Origin: Mycolicibacterium moriokaense
Lineage (GTDB): Bacteria > Actinomycetota > Actinomycetes > Mycobacteriales > Mycobacteriaceae
Length of the DNA: 64,000 nucleotides
Direction of reading: 5' to 3'
NCBI RefSeq assembly: GCF_003201655.1
Contig: NZ_QJJU01000003.1
Span: 62,001 to 126,000, forward strand
Position 1 is the stretch's first letter, and each line of letters starts with the position of its first letter. A program made the position numbers and the translations under genes. The notes under the pieces are model-generated. The model had not been told where the DNA came from. It saw only the letters and a list, made by a program, of their open reading frames with translations, and ran no database searches. Of this stretch, positions 54,300-63,369 are shown in pieces.

Positions 54300-55351
54300 C
54301 AGTCATCGACGCGAACGTTCAGCCGCATTTCCGCTACAACGCGGAGATCCGGCGCTACCTGTCGGCCGCGCACAAGCTGCGCGCGATCCCCGACGTCGAA
54401 CAGCAGTGGTACCAGGCGCCGAGGGGTGACTACCGCGACGACCTGTACGGCGACGGCTATCCGGGCTCGGACCCCGAGACCGTGGCCAGGCATCTGTTCG
54501 ACGAGGACAATGTCGACTATGCGATCCTCAATCCCCTGACGCGCGGCAACATCGCCGACTATCTGCTCAACAGCCGGATCTGTGCGGCGGTCAACGACTG
54601 GCTGCTCGATCGCTGGCTCGAGCCCGACACCACGGGCAGGTTCCGTGGCACCATCCGCGTCAATCCCGAGGACGTCAGGGGCGCGGTCGCCGAGATCGAG
54701 CGGCTGGCCGATCATCCGAAGATGGTTCAGATCGGCGTCCCGCTCCAGTCGCGGGAGCCGTACGGCAAGCCGGTGTTCGAGCCGATCTGGGAAGCGGCCG
54801 AAGCCCGCGGCCTGCCCGTCGCGGTGCACATCAACGGCGGCAACGGCGTCGATTATGCGCCCACTTTCGCGGGCCACGCCTACACCTATCCCGGCTATGC
54901 GGCCTTCATGCCGTTGAACTCGTTCGTCCATCTGGCCACGCTGATCATCGAGGGCACGTTCGGCAGGCATCCGAACCTGAGGTTCGTATTCACCGACGGG
55001 GGCTACGACCTGCTCACTCCGCTGATGTGGCGCCTCGACACGTTCTGGATGTCGATGCGAGACCAAACCCCTTGGGTCGACCGGTATCCGAGTGAATACC
55101 TGCCCAATCATGTGCGCTACTGCACGACGGCGCTCGACGGGCCGACCGACAAGAGCCAGGCCGAGCGGTGGCTGAACTTCACCGACAAGGCCGACCTGCT
55201 GATGTATGGCTCGAGCTATCCGCACTGGTCGGCCTCGAGCCCGGACGCCGCCGTCGCGGGCTTTTCCAGCGAGCAGCGGGAAAAGGTGCTGTGGCGCAAT
55301 GCAAGTGACCTGTACGGGGTTTCAGCCGAAGTAGAAGGAAGTCGGACATGA
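54296..55351 (+). CDS. amidohydrolase-2 homologue lacking metal motifs (probable non-catalytic partner)
   Basis: 351 aa with the amidohydrolase_2 fold (LPVAVHINGGNGVDYAPTFA, GRHPNLRFVFTDGGYDLLTP, YGSSYPHWSASSPDAAVAGF). The first metal motif is IDANVQPHF, where its downstream neighbour has VDTDVHPLP, so Asp becomes Asn and His becomes Gln. The late SDYPHW Asp is Ser (SSYPHW). Two or three metal ligands are therefore missing. It overlaps both the Rieske gene before it and the intact amidohydrolase after it by 4 bases. It probably pairs with the latter as a structural or regulatory subunit. Confidence 0.85.
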   Translation: MTVIDANVQPHFRYNAEIRRYLSAAHKLRAIPDVEQQWYQAPRGDYRDDLYGDGYPGSDPETVARHLFDEDNVDYAILNPLTRGNIADYLLNSRICAAVNDWLLDRWLEPDTTGRFRGTIRVNPEDVRGAVAEIERLADHPKMVQIGVPLQSREPYGKPVFEPIWEAAEARGLPVAVHINGGNGVDYAPTFAGHAYTYPGYAAFMPLNSFVHLATLIIEGTFGRHPNLRFVFTDGGYDLLTPLMWRLDTFWMSMRDQTPWVDRYPSEYLPNHVRYCTTALDGPTDKSQAERWLNFTDKADLLMYGSSYPHWSASSPDAAVAGFSSEQREKVLWRNASDLYGVSAEVEGSRT

Positions 55352-56514
55352 CGATAGTTGAGCGCTCAGAAACTGACGTCGCCCAGGACATTGCGGTGAC
55401 GATCGTCGACACCGATGTCCACCCGTTGCCGGTGTCGGGCGAAGTGCTGAAGTCCTACGCTCCCGCGGAGTGGAAGGACAAGCTGTGGCCGACCGGCAAC
55501 GCGGTCTCGCCCATGTCGTACTTCTATGACACGCCTGATGCCTATAAGACGAGTTCATTGCGCGTCGACGCCAGCCCGCCCCGCGGCGGTGCGGCGGGCA
55601 GCGATCCCGACTTCGCGGCCAAACAACTCCTGATCGACGCCGGTGTCAGCATCGCCGTGCTGGAACCGATGTGCGACGCCCAATTGCCAGATGCCGAGCA
55701 CGTCCTCAAGGCGACGTACAACGACTGGCTGGCAGACGTATGGCTGGGCGACAACAATTGGCACGGGCGCTGGCGCGGCGCGATCAGCGTCACCGCGCAG
55801 GACCCCCGCCAGGCCGCGCGGGAGATCGAGCGCTGGGCGGGCCACCCGTACATGGCCGAGATTCTCATGACGCCGCAGACCCGCGGGATTCCTTTCGGCA
55901 GCCCGCATTTCGATCCGCTGTACGAAGCCGCTGCGCGCAACGGCCTTCCGGTTGCCACGCACCTGATGGGTCAGACGCCGTTCGAGCTGATCCCGGTCTA
56001 CCCCGTTGGCAATCCCGCCCACTGGCACGACTTCTTCGCGTCGTGGCCGCTGCTGTATGTGTCCCATCTGATGAGCCTCGTGTTCGACGGCGCATTCGAC
56101 CGCCACCCCGATCTGCGGGTCGTATTCGTCGAGGGAGGCTTCACATGGGCGATGCCGGTGATGTCGCGGATGGACCGGATCTGGGAGCAGCGCAAGGCCG
56201 ACCTTCCGCACGTACGACGCCGTCCTTCGGACTACGTCCGCGAGCACGTCCGGTTCACCACGCAGCCGCTCGAGGAAGTCAACGTCGCGGAATACCGCGA
56301 GTACATCGAGATGATGGACCTCGGCGACTGCATCATGTTCTCCACCGACTATCCGCACTGGAGCTACGACTCCCCGGACTGGGCGATCAGGCGATTCCCC
56401 GCCGATCAGCGGGACCGGATCATGCGCGGCAACGCGACCGCGCTATACGGGTTGCCGTCGACGGTCAAGGCGCTCCCCGGAGAACTGCCGGGCGCCAATG
56501 ACCTCGCCGTCTGA
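55348..56514 (+). CDS. amidohydrolase-2 family enzyme, metal motifs intact
   Basis: 388 aa. VDTDVHPLPVSGE, LPVATHLMGQTPFEL, HPDLRVVFVEGGFTWAMPVM and FSTDYPHWSYDSPDWAIRRF keep the expected ligands. It is close in layout to the altered homologue just upstream and is translationally coupled to it. Decarboxylation or hydrolysis of a ring-cleavage product is likely from the family, but the substrate is unknown. The NTF2-like gene starts inside its last codons. Confidence 0.87.
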   Translation: MTIVERSETDVAQDIAVTIVDTDVHPLPVSGEVLKSYAPAEWKDKLWPTGNAVSPMSYFYDTPDAYKTSSLRVDASPPRGGAAGSDPDFAAKQLLIDAGVSIAVLEPMCDAQLPDAEHVLKATYNDWLADVWLGDNNWHGRWRGAISVTAQDPRQAAREIERWAGHPYMAEILMTPQTRGIPFGSPHFDPLYEAAARNGLPVATHLMGQTPFELIPVYPVGNPAHWHDFFASWPLLYVSHLMSLVFDGAFDRHPDLRVVFVEGGFTWAMPVMSRMDRIWEQRKADLPHVRRRPSDYVREHVRFTTQPLEEVNVAEYREYIEMMDLGDCIMFSTDYPHWSYDSPDWAIRRFPADQRDRIMRGNATALYGLPSTVKALPGELPGANDLAV

Positions 56515-56935
56515 CGACGACGTCGCCAAGGCGCTCACCGATCTGGTTCGCGACTACGACAATTATTGGTCGAGCCTGGATTTCGGCTGCCTTGCCGATC
56601 TTTGGGAGCGCGACGATCCAAAGCCGATCTATGTCGGCGACGAATATGCGGCACCGCTGATCGGCAACGACGAGCTGGATCGGCACTGGGCCCGCATCGC
56701 GGGCAGGCTCAAGGCTGCGTCCGTGTTGTCGACGCTGCACGAGTTCGACGTGGTCGACGACACCGTCGTGCGAGCCCTCTTGCTCAGTCAATGGCGTCTG
56801 ACCGGCAGGGAGGCGGCCGTCGAACGGACCGGCACGAGCTGGATCACCTGGTTTCTGGTCCGTCGCGGCGAGCGATTCCGCATCTTTCACCAGATGGAGT
56901 CCCAGGTCTATCTGACAGACAACGAGGGAATGTAA
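56498..56935 (+). CDS. SnoaL/NTF2-like protein
   Basis: 145 aa. DDVAKALTDLVRDYDNYWSS, DLWERDDPKPIYVGDEYAAP and TSWITWFLVRRGERFRIFHQ fit the cone-shaped NTF2-like fold, here of the kind found with aromatic-ring oxygenases (SnoaL_3/4 and small beta subunits). It could be a small subunit of an oxygenase or an isomerase. It overlaps the amidohydrolase gene by 17 bases and ends the rightward operon 53943-56935. Exact role unknown. Confidence 0.75.
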   Translation: MTSPSDDDVAKALTDLVRDYDNYWSSLDFGCLADLWERDDPKPIYVGDEYAAPLIGNDELDRHWARIAGRLKAASVLSTLHEFDVVDDTVVRALLLSQWRLTGREAAVERTGTSWITWFLVRRGERFRIFHQMESQVYLTDNEGM

Positions 56936-56948
56936 TTGTGGCCCGCCG

Positions 56949-57665
56949 CTAGGGTTTTGCGGTGCGCCGCTCCACCTTGAGCGGCACCACCGGTTCCCGC
57001 GCTGCGGGGCCACGAGTGATGGCGTGAAGCCGGATCTCCGGCAGGTCGACGGACGGATCCAGGGTGTCCAGCCACGCAACGGCATCCGCCACGTCGGTGG
57101 CGCGGATCGCATACATCTCGAATGGGACGTCGGCCAGCATGTCGGTTTCGACCGGGCCTGGCGTCACGATGTGCACGTTGATGCCGTCGCGGTCGACCTC
57201 CTGCGCCAGGGCAAGTGCGAACGCGTTCATGCCTGCCTTCGACGCCGAGTACGCGGTACGCGCCCGCATCGGTTCGTGCGCGGCCGACGACGAGATGAAC
57301 ACGAACCGCGAGCCGGCCTTCATCCTCGGCAGTGCGGCCGACGTGACGACGAAACACGAGTCCAGGTTGGCGGATATCGTTGCGCGCCACTGCTCGAAAG
57401 TCTGTTTGCGGGCGTATGTCCCACCGAGAATCCCTGATGCGTGGACGAGCAGGTCGATCTCACCGGCCGCTTGCACCGCAGGCTCGAACTTGTCAGGGTC
57501 GGTCGCGTCGGCCACGACGTAGCGCGCGCCCATCTCTTCGGCCGCCGCCCGCAGTGGTTCCTCGCGCCGCGCGGTGAGGACGACGTCGTAACCGAGCTCG
57601 GCGAGCTTGCGGCCGCAGGCCTTTCCAATGCCGCCGCTACCGCCGGTGATCAAAGCCGTTCGCAC
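56949..57665 (-). CDS. short-chain dehydrogenase/reductase (SDR)
   Basis: 238 aa from GTG 57665 (RTALITGGSGGIGKACGRKL), preceded by GAAAGG. The TGGSGGIG NAD(P) motif, LLVHASGILGG, catalytic Ser in VFISSSAAHE and YSASKAG (YxxxK) are present. It is a classical SDR lacking the mycofactocin insert. It is encoded on the strand of the GntR gene, 10 bases downstream of it, and is convergent with the NTF2-like gene. Substrate unknown. Confidence 0.87.
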   Translation of the reverse strand: MRTALITGGSGGIGKACGRKLAELGYDVVLTARREEPLRAAAEEMGARYVVADATDPDKFEPAVQAAGEIDLLVHASGILGGTYARKQTFEQWRATISANLDSCFVVTSAALPRMKAGSRFVFISSSAAHEPMRARTAYSASKAGMNAFALALAQEVDRDGINVHIVTPGPVETDMLADVPFEMYAIRATDVADAVAWLDTLDPSVDLPEIRLHAITRGPAAREPVVPLKVERRTAKP

Positions 57666-57675
57666 GCAGCACCTT

Positions 57676-58485
57676 TCAACGTTGGCGTCGCGCCAGCGCT
57701 TGCGGTGAAAGCGCCACGATCCGCTGCTCGGGATCGGCGGCGAGGAAGAACGACTGGGTGTCGGCGAGGTGGCGCGCCGACAGCTTGCGGGCACGCTCAG
57801 CATCGCCTGCCTCGATCGCATCGGCGATCTTGTTGTGGATGCCGAGCGCGATGCGCCGCTTGCTTATCGACGGGTACTCGCCTCGGGCCGCCGTCTCATC
57901 GGCCCACCACTGCAAGTGGCTGCTCCACAGCGTCTCAAGGCTGCCGACCACCGCGATCATCGTGTGGTTGCCGCAGCCGCGCACAATCTCATCGTGGAAC
58001 TGGCCGCCGATCTCGGTGAAGCGGGCGCCGTCCTCGATGTGTTCGGCCATGGCGTCGTTGAGTTCCTTGAGCTTGGGAACCAGCGTGTCGCCACGGTCCG
58101 GCCGCTTCGCCGCGAGCGCAGCGCACATCGGGTCCAGTTCCTGCAGGGCGGTGCCGAGATCCGCCAGCGGCACGTAGTCGCTCTGCAGCAACAGCCCGAG
58201 CATGTAGGCGGCGCCACCCTTCGCGGGCGCGTGTACTACGGCGCCGCCGCGGTTGCCGCGGCGCACGGAGACCAGGCCCTCGGTCTCGAGGATTCGCAAC
58301 GCTTCCCGCAACGACACAAGGCTGACGTTGAACTGCTCGACAAGCACCTCTTGGCGCGGCAGGAGGTCACCGTCGGTCAGTTCGCCGTCGATGATCTGCC
58401 GCCGAAGCTCGTCTGCAACGATCTCGGCAGTGCGACGGGCCGACAGCCTACGGCGGGCCTCGGGGCCGATTCCCAGTGTTGTCAT
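57676..58485 (-). CDS. GntR-family regulator (FadR/FCD subgroup)
   Basis: 269 aa. N-terminal winged helix: TAEIVADELRRQIIDGELTD, LLPRQEVLVEQFNVSLVSLR, then EALRILETEGLVSVRRGNRG. The C-terminal FCD domain contains FHDEIVRGCGNHTMI and IADAIEAGDAERARKLSARH with metal-binding-type His positions. These regulators sense carboxylates or acyl-CoAs in catabolism. It is divergent from the double CoA-transferase across the gap with site f, making it the second candidate to bind the shared motif. Confidence 0.88.
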   Translation of the reverse strand: MTTLGIGPEARRRLSARRTAEIVADELRRQIIDGELTDGDLLPRQEVLVEQFNVSLVSLREALRILETEGLVSVRRGNRGGAVVHAPAKGGAAYMLGLLLQSDYVPLADLGTALQELDPMCAALAAKRPDRGDTLVPKLKELNDAMAEHIEDGARFTEIGGQFHDEIVRGCGNHTMIAVVGSLETLWSSHLQWWADETAARGEYPSISKRRIALGIHNKIADAIEAGDAERARKLSARHLADTQSFFLAADPEQRIVALSPQALARRQR

Positions 58486-58550
58486 GTCATCGCAATATTA
58501 ACAGTGATAGGGCCGCTACCAGGGGTCTACGGGTCGCTATCCGACAAAAG

Positions 58551-58565
58551 TTACTAAGATGGCAA
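58551..58565. promoter_or_regulatory. operator-like site f
   Basis: TTACTA-AGA-TGGCAA, matching TTRCTAAAATRGYAA. It contains a -10-like TAAGAT (58555-58560), as at site a. It overlaps the ATG at 58559, which argues that translation of the next gene starts at TTG 58589. Confidence 0.5.
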
Positions 58566-58588
58566 AAAACCACCGGGAGGATGTGCGA

Positions 58589-60862
58589 TTGAGCGGCGTT
58601 TCGCCTACCCCCCTGGTTGACCTGCGCGTCGTCGAGGTCAGCGACCGGATCGCAGGCGCTTACTGCGGCAAGCTTTTCGTCGACGCGGGTGCCGACGTCG
58701 TGAAGGTGGAGCCGGTCTCAGGAGACCCATTGCGTCGCTTCACCGCAACCGGTGCCACCCCTGCCGAAGGCGCCGATGCACCGCTGTTCAGTTACCTGAA
58801 TGCCGGGAAGCGCAGCGTGACAAGTGCTTCCGACGAGCTGCTTGCGTGTGCCGACGTGGTTCTAGTCACGCAGCGGGAGTTCGACCCGCAGCGACTCCTC
58901 GATGTGTCGCCGAGGTCCGTCGTGGTGACGGTGTCCGACTTCGGCTGGGCAGGCCCATGGTCGGATCGCCCTGCGACCGAGTTCACGCTGCAGGCCTGGT
59001 CGGGTTTGACGGGGTTCCGAGGCGATCCGGCGGGCCCGCCGATCTCGATAGGCGGTGAGCTGGGGGAGTACATGGGCGGCGCGTGCGCAGCCTACGGAGC
59101 GCTGGCACTGCGGCGCCGGGTGCGCCGCGGCGGCCCCGGCGGGCACCTGGACATGTCGATGCTCGAAGCGATCACGTTGATGCAGAGCAGCGAGTGGTTG
59201 CATTCGCAGCTGCTGAACGTGCCCCCGGTCCGGCGGTCGGTGGAAGTGCCGTCGATCGAGGAGGCCTCCGATGGCTACGTCGGCATCAGCATGGTCACCG
59301 GACAACAGTGGCTCGACTTCGCCGCCATGGTGGATTGCCATGAGCTCACCGAAATCCCCGACCTTCGTTTCCAGATCGGACGATGGGGATACCGCGACTG
59401 GATCCGTGAGCGGATCGGGCCATGGATGCGTGAGCGCACCGTCAGCGAGATCGTCGAACTCGGCCAGCTGTTCCGGCTGCCCATCGCCCCGCTCGGCAAC
59501 GGTTCGACGATCCCCCAGATGGACCACCTGCGCGAGCGCGGCGTCTATACCGAGAACCCTGCGGGCTTTCGGCAACCGCGCGCACCGTGGCTGATGTCGG
59601 CCGCGGCACCCGCTCCAATCCGGCCTGCGCCGGCACGGGGGGAGGCCGACGGCGAGTCTCTGTGGCAGGCACGGGAATCCGCTGCACCTGCCGCCACCGC
59701 CGACCTACCGCTGGCCGGTGTGCGGATTGTCGATCTGACCGCGTTCTGGGCGGGACCGGCCGCGACGCATTCGTTGGCCGCGTTCGGGGCGGACGTCATC
59801 AAGATCGAGGCGATCCAGCGACCCGACGGTATTCGCTACTCCGGGGGGATGCGCACCGACGTCGACGACTGGTGGGAGTACGGCTGGGTCTTCCACGCCA
59901 TGAACACCAACAAGCGGTCGGTGACGCTGGACCTGCAGTCAGAGGACGGCGTCGGGCTGTTCAAACAGTTGGTCAGCCAGGCGGATGTGGTGATAGAGAA
60001 CTTCTCGCCACGGGTGATGGACCAATTCGGGCTCGGCTCCGACGCACTGCTCGCCATCAAGCCCGACCTGGTGGTGGTGCGAATGCCCGCCTTCGGACTG
60101 ACGGGGCCGTGGCGTGATCGCGTCGGCTTCGCACCGACCATGGAGCAGATCGCCGGCCTGGCGTGGGTGACCGGTCTGCCTGAGGGGCCGCCGGTCCCTC
60201 CGCGTGGGGCCTGCGACCCGCTCGCTGGGGCGCACGCGGCGTTCGCGTCGCTGGCGGCATTGGAGTTCGCCGACCGCACAGGTCGCGGTCAACTCGTCGA
60301 AGTGCCGATGATCGAGACTGTCTTGAACGTGACTGCAACGCAGACAATCGAATTCGACGTATTCGGGGAAATCCTATCGAGGCGAGGCAACCGCGGCCAT
60401 CCGACCGCAACGCAGGATCTCTACCGATGCGCCGGCGACGAGAATTGGATCGCGATCAGCATGCACACCGACGCCCACCTGAACGCGTTGTCGGAGTTGA
60501 CGCGCGGCTCCGAGCTCGGCGACTGGCTCGCCGCACAGGACTTGGATGATGTGGTCGACGCACTTGCCAGCGCCGGGATTCCGGCAGCCGCCGTCGTCTC
60601 CCCGTCGCTTGTGACCGAGAATCCGCAGCTGCAGCATCGCGGATTCCTCGAACGCCTCGAACATCGACGAACCGGAGAAGGCTTGTACCCGACTCCGCCG
60701 TTCGCCCCGCTCGACGGCGGCCACCGGTGGCTGCATCGCCCGCCACCGACATTGGGGGAGCACAACGCCGAAGTGTTGACCGAGCTCTGTGGACTCACCG
60801 ATGCCGATCTGCAGCGGCTCACCGCCGAAGGCGTGATCGGTACGCGTCCCAAGGGTTTGTGA
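58589..60862 (+). CDS. double type III CoA-transferase (CaiB/BaiF-CaiB/BaiF fusion)
   Basis: About 757 aa. TTG 58589 is preferred since CGGGAGG precedes it by six bases; ATG 58559 is in frame but overlaps the operator. The first domain (1-370) has VDLRVVEVSDRIAGAYCGKL, ADVVKVEPVSGDPLRRF and GGHLDMSMLEAI with the catalytic Asp. The second (about 385-757) has LAGVRIVDLTAFWAGPAATH, ADVIKIEAIQRPDGIRYSGG and GQLVEVPMIETVLN, with Glu at the Asp position. Probably only one half is catalytic. It transfers CoA to or from a pathway acid. Confidence 0.87.
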   Translation: MSGVSPTPLVDLRVVEVSDRIAGAYCGKLFVDAGADVVKVEPVSGDPLRRFTATGATPAEGADAPLFSYLNAGKRSVTSASDELLACADVVLVTQREFDPQRLLDVSPRSVVVTVSDFGWAGPWSDRPATEFTLQAWSGLTGFRGDPAGPPISIGGELGEYMGGACAAYGALALRRRVRRGGPGGHLDMSMLEAITLMQSSEWLHSQLLNVPPVRRSVEVPSIEEASDGYVGISMVTGQQWLDFAAMVDCHELTEIPDLRFQIGRWGYRDWIRERIGPWMRERTVSEIVELGQLFRLPIAPLGNGSTIPQMDHLRERGVYTENPAGFRQPRAPWLMSAAAPAPIRPAPARGEADGESLWQARESAAPAATADLPLAGVRIVDLTAFWAGPAATHSLAAFGADVIKIEAIQRPDGIRYSGGMRTDVDDWWEYGWVFHAMNTNKRSVTLDLQSEDGVGLFKQLVSQADVVIENFSPRVMDQFGLGSDALLAIKPDLVVVRMPAFGLTGPWRDRVGFAPTMEQIAGLAWVTGLPEGPPVPPRGACDPLAGAHAAFASLAALEFADRTGRGQLVEVPMIETVLNVTATQTIEFDVFGEILSRRGNRGHPTATQDLYRCAGDENWIAISMHTDAHLNALSELTRGSELGDWLAAQDLDDVVDALASAGIPAAAVVSPSLVTENPQLQHRGFLERLEHRRTGEGLYPTPPFAPLDGGHRWLHRPPPTLGEHNAEVLTELCGLTDADLQRLTAEGVIGTRPKGL

Positions 60863-60892
60863 GTAGCACGGAGCCGCACCGGCGGCGACATT

Positions 60893-62131
60893 TCACCTAG
60901 GCCGCACCGAGATCGCCATCTCGTCGAAGATCGACATGTTGTTGGTCAGGCTCGGATAGGTGACCTTCGGCGGCCCGAGCGTGATGTCGTCGGCGCGGCA
61001 CAGTAACTCGTCGAGCACGGCGCGGATCTCGGCACGTGCCAGCATCGCGCCAAGACAGTGATGCGGTCCTCCGCCGCCGAACGTCACGTGCGGGTTATCG
61101 GAACGACCGATATCGAATGTGAATGGGTCGGCGAACACTTCTTCGTCGCGGTTCGCCGAACGCAGCATCGACACCACCCGGTCGCCCTTCGGGATGGTGA
61201 CACCGTCCATCTCCACGTCCACCTTCGCGCTACGGGTCCAGAAGGCTACGGGGGTGGACCAGCGCAGCACCTCTTCGACAGCGCTCGCCCGGATGGCCTC
61301 GTCGGCGCGATAGCGCGCGATCTCCCTGGGATTCGCGACGAACGCCTGCAATCCGGCGGCCAGCGCGTTTTTCGTTGTATCGCTGCCCGCGAAGGTCAGC
61401 ACGTAGAAGAAGATCTCGAGCTCGTTGGCGGGTATCGCCAACTGCTCACCGCTCTCGTCGGTGACCACCGCGGATGCCAGCGTGCTCCAGATGTCGTCGA
61501 CCGGATTTCGCCGCTTCTCCGCGGTGAGCTCGAACGCGTAAGTGAAGATCTTCCCGAACATCTCGACCTGGTCCCGCTCGGTCAACTGCGAGTGGGGCGA
61601 GTTCGCCGAAAGGATCCTGTCGAGGGTGTCGAAGATGTCCGGACGGTCCTCGTCGGGGATGCCGATGATGTCGCCGATGACCGACATCGGGAGCACGTCG
61701 GCGACGTCGCCGATCCAGTCACCGCCGCCGGCCGCAAGCAGCCCGTCGATCATCGTCGCGGCCCGCGCACGAATACCCTCCTCGAGCTTGCCGATCGCAC
61801 GCGGTGTGAACGCGTGCGACATCACCCTGCGGCGCTTGATCAGATCGGGCGGATCCATGTGGATGATGGTCGGGACGGCCGTCATCACGTCGATCGTTTG
61901 GATCAGCGGGCCGTCGACGGCGGTGAATGCGTCCGTGTCGCGGTGTATTCGTTGCGCGTGCCGATGCTTGGTCGTCATCCAGAAGTCCCGCTTGACCGTC
62001 TTCGCGACGCCATCGGTGAGTTCGTGGTGAAAGATCGGCCGCTCGTGCCGCAGCTCGACGAAGAGATCATCGGGAAAACCGTTCCGCCACAACGCGGAAT
62101 CAGACAGATCGACTGGCCTGGTCGTGGTCAT
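60893..62131 (-). CDS. cytochrome P450
   Basis: 412 aa from ATG 62131, preceded by GGAGCCCGC. Heme loop VTFGGGGPHHCLGAMLARAE (Cys ligand). Helix I is FYVLTFAGSDTTKNALAAGL with the usual AGxDTT. ExxR lies in AVEEVLRWSTPVAFWTRSAK. It is of the CYP125/CYP142/CYP124-like actinobacterial soluble type by general features, but the exact family is not assigned. It is divergent from the Rieske oxygenase gene, with site e between them. Confidence 0.92.
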   Translation of the reverse strand: MTTTRPVDLSDSALWRNGFPDDLFVELRHERPIFHHELTDGVAKTVKRDFWMTTKHRHAQRIHRDTDAFTAVDGPLIQTIDVMTAVPTIIHMDPPDLIKRRRVMSHAFTPRAIGKLEEGIRARAATMIDGLLAAGGGDWIGDVADVLPMSVIGDIIGIPDEDRPDIFDTLDRILSANSPHSQLTERDQVEMFGKIFTYAFELTAEKRRNPVDDIWSTLASAVVTDESGEQLAIPANELEIFFYVLTFAGSDTTKNALAAGLQAFVANPREIARYRADEAIRASAVEEVLRWSTPVAFWTRSAKVDVEMDGVTIPKGDRVVSMLRSANRDEEVFADPFTFDIGRSDNPHVTFGGGGPHHCLGAMLARAEIRAVLDELLCRADDITLGPPKVTYPSLTNNMSIFDEMAISVRPR

Positions 62132-62154
62132 GCGGGCTCCTGCTTCGGCTGTCC

Positions 62155-62184
62155 TTGACCTAGAATGCTTAAAATAGTAACAAT
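62155..62184 (+). promoter_or_regulatory. promoter with internal operator, site e
   Basis: -35-like TTGACC (62155-62160), 17-base spacer, -10-like TAACAAT (62178-62184), firing toward the Rieske gene at 62236. The operator TGCTTAAAATAGTAA (62166-62180) fills the spacer. With site d it shares TTGACCTAGAAT followed by an AAAATAGTAA core. Confidence 0.65.
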
Positions 62185-62235
62185 AGACGTCAGACAGGTT
62201 GTGACCTGCCATAATGTGGCGCGGACGGAGTAGCG

Positions 62236-63369
62236 ATGACGACAGAGTCCTTTCAACAGGATGAGCCTTCGGACCCGACTCTCGATCCGTCGGAGCGCGA
62301 ATTCGGGCCAAGCGGTATCAGCCTCTCGACCTACCGCTTCCCGACCGGGTGGTTCATCGTCGGATTCGCCTCCGAGTTGGCTGCGGGCCAGGTGAAGCGC
62401 GCCCACTATTTCGGCGAGGAACTTGTGATCTTCCGCACCGCGTCGGGGCAGATCAACGTGCTCGACGCCTACTGCCAGCACCTCGGGGCCAACATGGGCG
62501 TCGGCGGCACTGTCGAGGGCGAACACATCGTCTGCCCGTGGCACGGCTGGCAGTGGAGGGGCGACGGCACCAATGCCCTGATCCCGTACAGCAAGATCGG
62601 CTGCAAGCAGAACGTCCGCATCAAGACCTACCCGACCGCGGAGTGGTACGGCTTCATCCTGGTGTGGCATGAGCGCCACGGCCGCGCCCCCTATTGGCAA
62701 CCGCCGGTGCTGCCAGAACTCGAAACCGACGAGTACTACCCGTTGCATCCCCACAGCCGGATGGTCAACCGGGTGAAGGTGCACGCGCAGATGATCATCG
62801 AGAACGCGGCGGATCCATACCACGTGCAGTATGTGCACAAGGCGGCCAACCCGGCCAACACCGCCTCGTTCGAAGTGAGCGGATACCACCTTCACGCGAC
62901 CGTGAACGCGAATTTCGGTGGGGGACGGGCCAAGACGTGGCTGACGCCGAACGGCCCCGTGGACGCCAAGATCATCTACGACAACTACTCGCTGGGTCTT
63001 GGCCTCGTGCGCTTCCCATCTGAGTTGGTTGCGACCGTCGAGGTGACCGGCCAGACGCCGGTGGACGAGGACTACACCGACTACTTCTACACCCAGGCGT
63101 CGATCCGCGAACCCGGTGATACCGGCGACATCCCGACCGGTCGTGCCGCGAAGTTCCTGCAGCTGCAGCAGGAGGTCATCAAGCAGGACTTCTTCACCTG
63201 GGAGAACATGAAATACCTGGAGAAGCCCAACCTTGCCCCCGAGGAGGCGCGAGACTACGCCGCGCTGCGGCGCTGGGCGCACCGCTTCTATCCAGGACCC
63301 GAACCGTCGGAGATCGATTTCGGGTACACCGCCGAAGGTGAGCCCAATCCCGCGGCAGCGGGGGTGTGA
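62236..63369 (+). CDS. Rieske oxygenase, KshA-like (3-ketosteroid 9-alpha-hydroxylase oxygenase type)
   Basis: 377 aa. YRFPTGWFIVGFASELAAGQ, Rieske ligands in YCQHLGANMGVGG and CPWHGWQWRGDGTN, and the iron site in ENAADPYHVQYVHKAANPA resemble KshA/HsaA-type terminal oxygenases of the steroid pathway. The length is right for KshA. It needs an NADH reductase (KshB-like), which is not in this window. Its stop overlaps the following synthetase start by one base, so the genes are cotranscribed. The steroid-type assignment is by similarity of layout; the actual substrate may differ. Confidence 0.85.
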   Translation: MTTESFQQDEPSDPTLDPSEREFGPSGISLSTYRFPTGWFIVGFASELAAGQVKRAHYFGEELVIFRTASGQINVLDAYCQHLGANMGVGGTVEGEHIVCPWHGWQWRGDGTNALIPYSKIGCKQNVRIKTYPTAEWYGFILVWHERHGRAPYWQPPVLPELETDEYYPLHPHSRMVNRVKVHAQMIIENAADPYHVQYVHKAANPANTASFEVSGYHLHATVNANFGGGRAKTWLTPNGPVDAKIIYDNYSLGLGLVRFPSELVATVEVTGQTPVDEDYTDYFYTQASIREPGDTGDIPTGRAAKFLQLQQEVIKQDFFTWENMKYLEKPNLAPEEARDYAALRRWAHRFYPGPEPSEIDFGYTAEGEPNPAAAGV

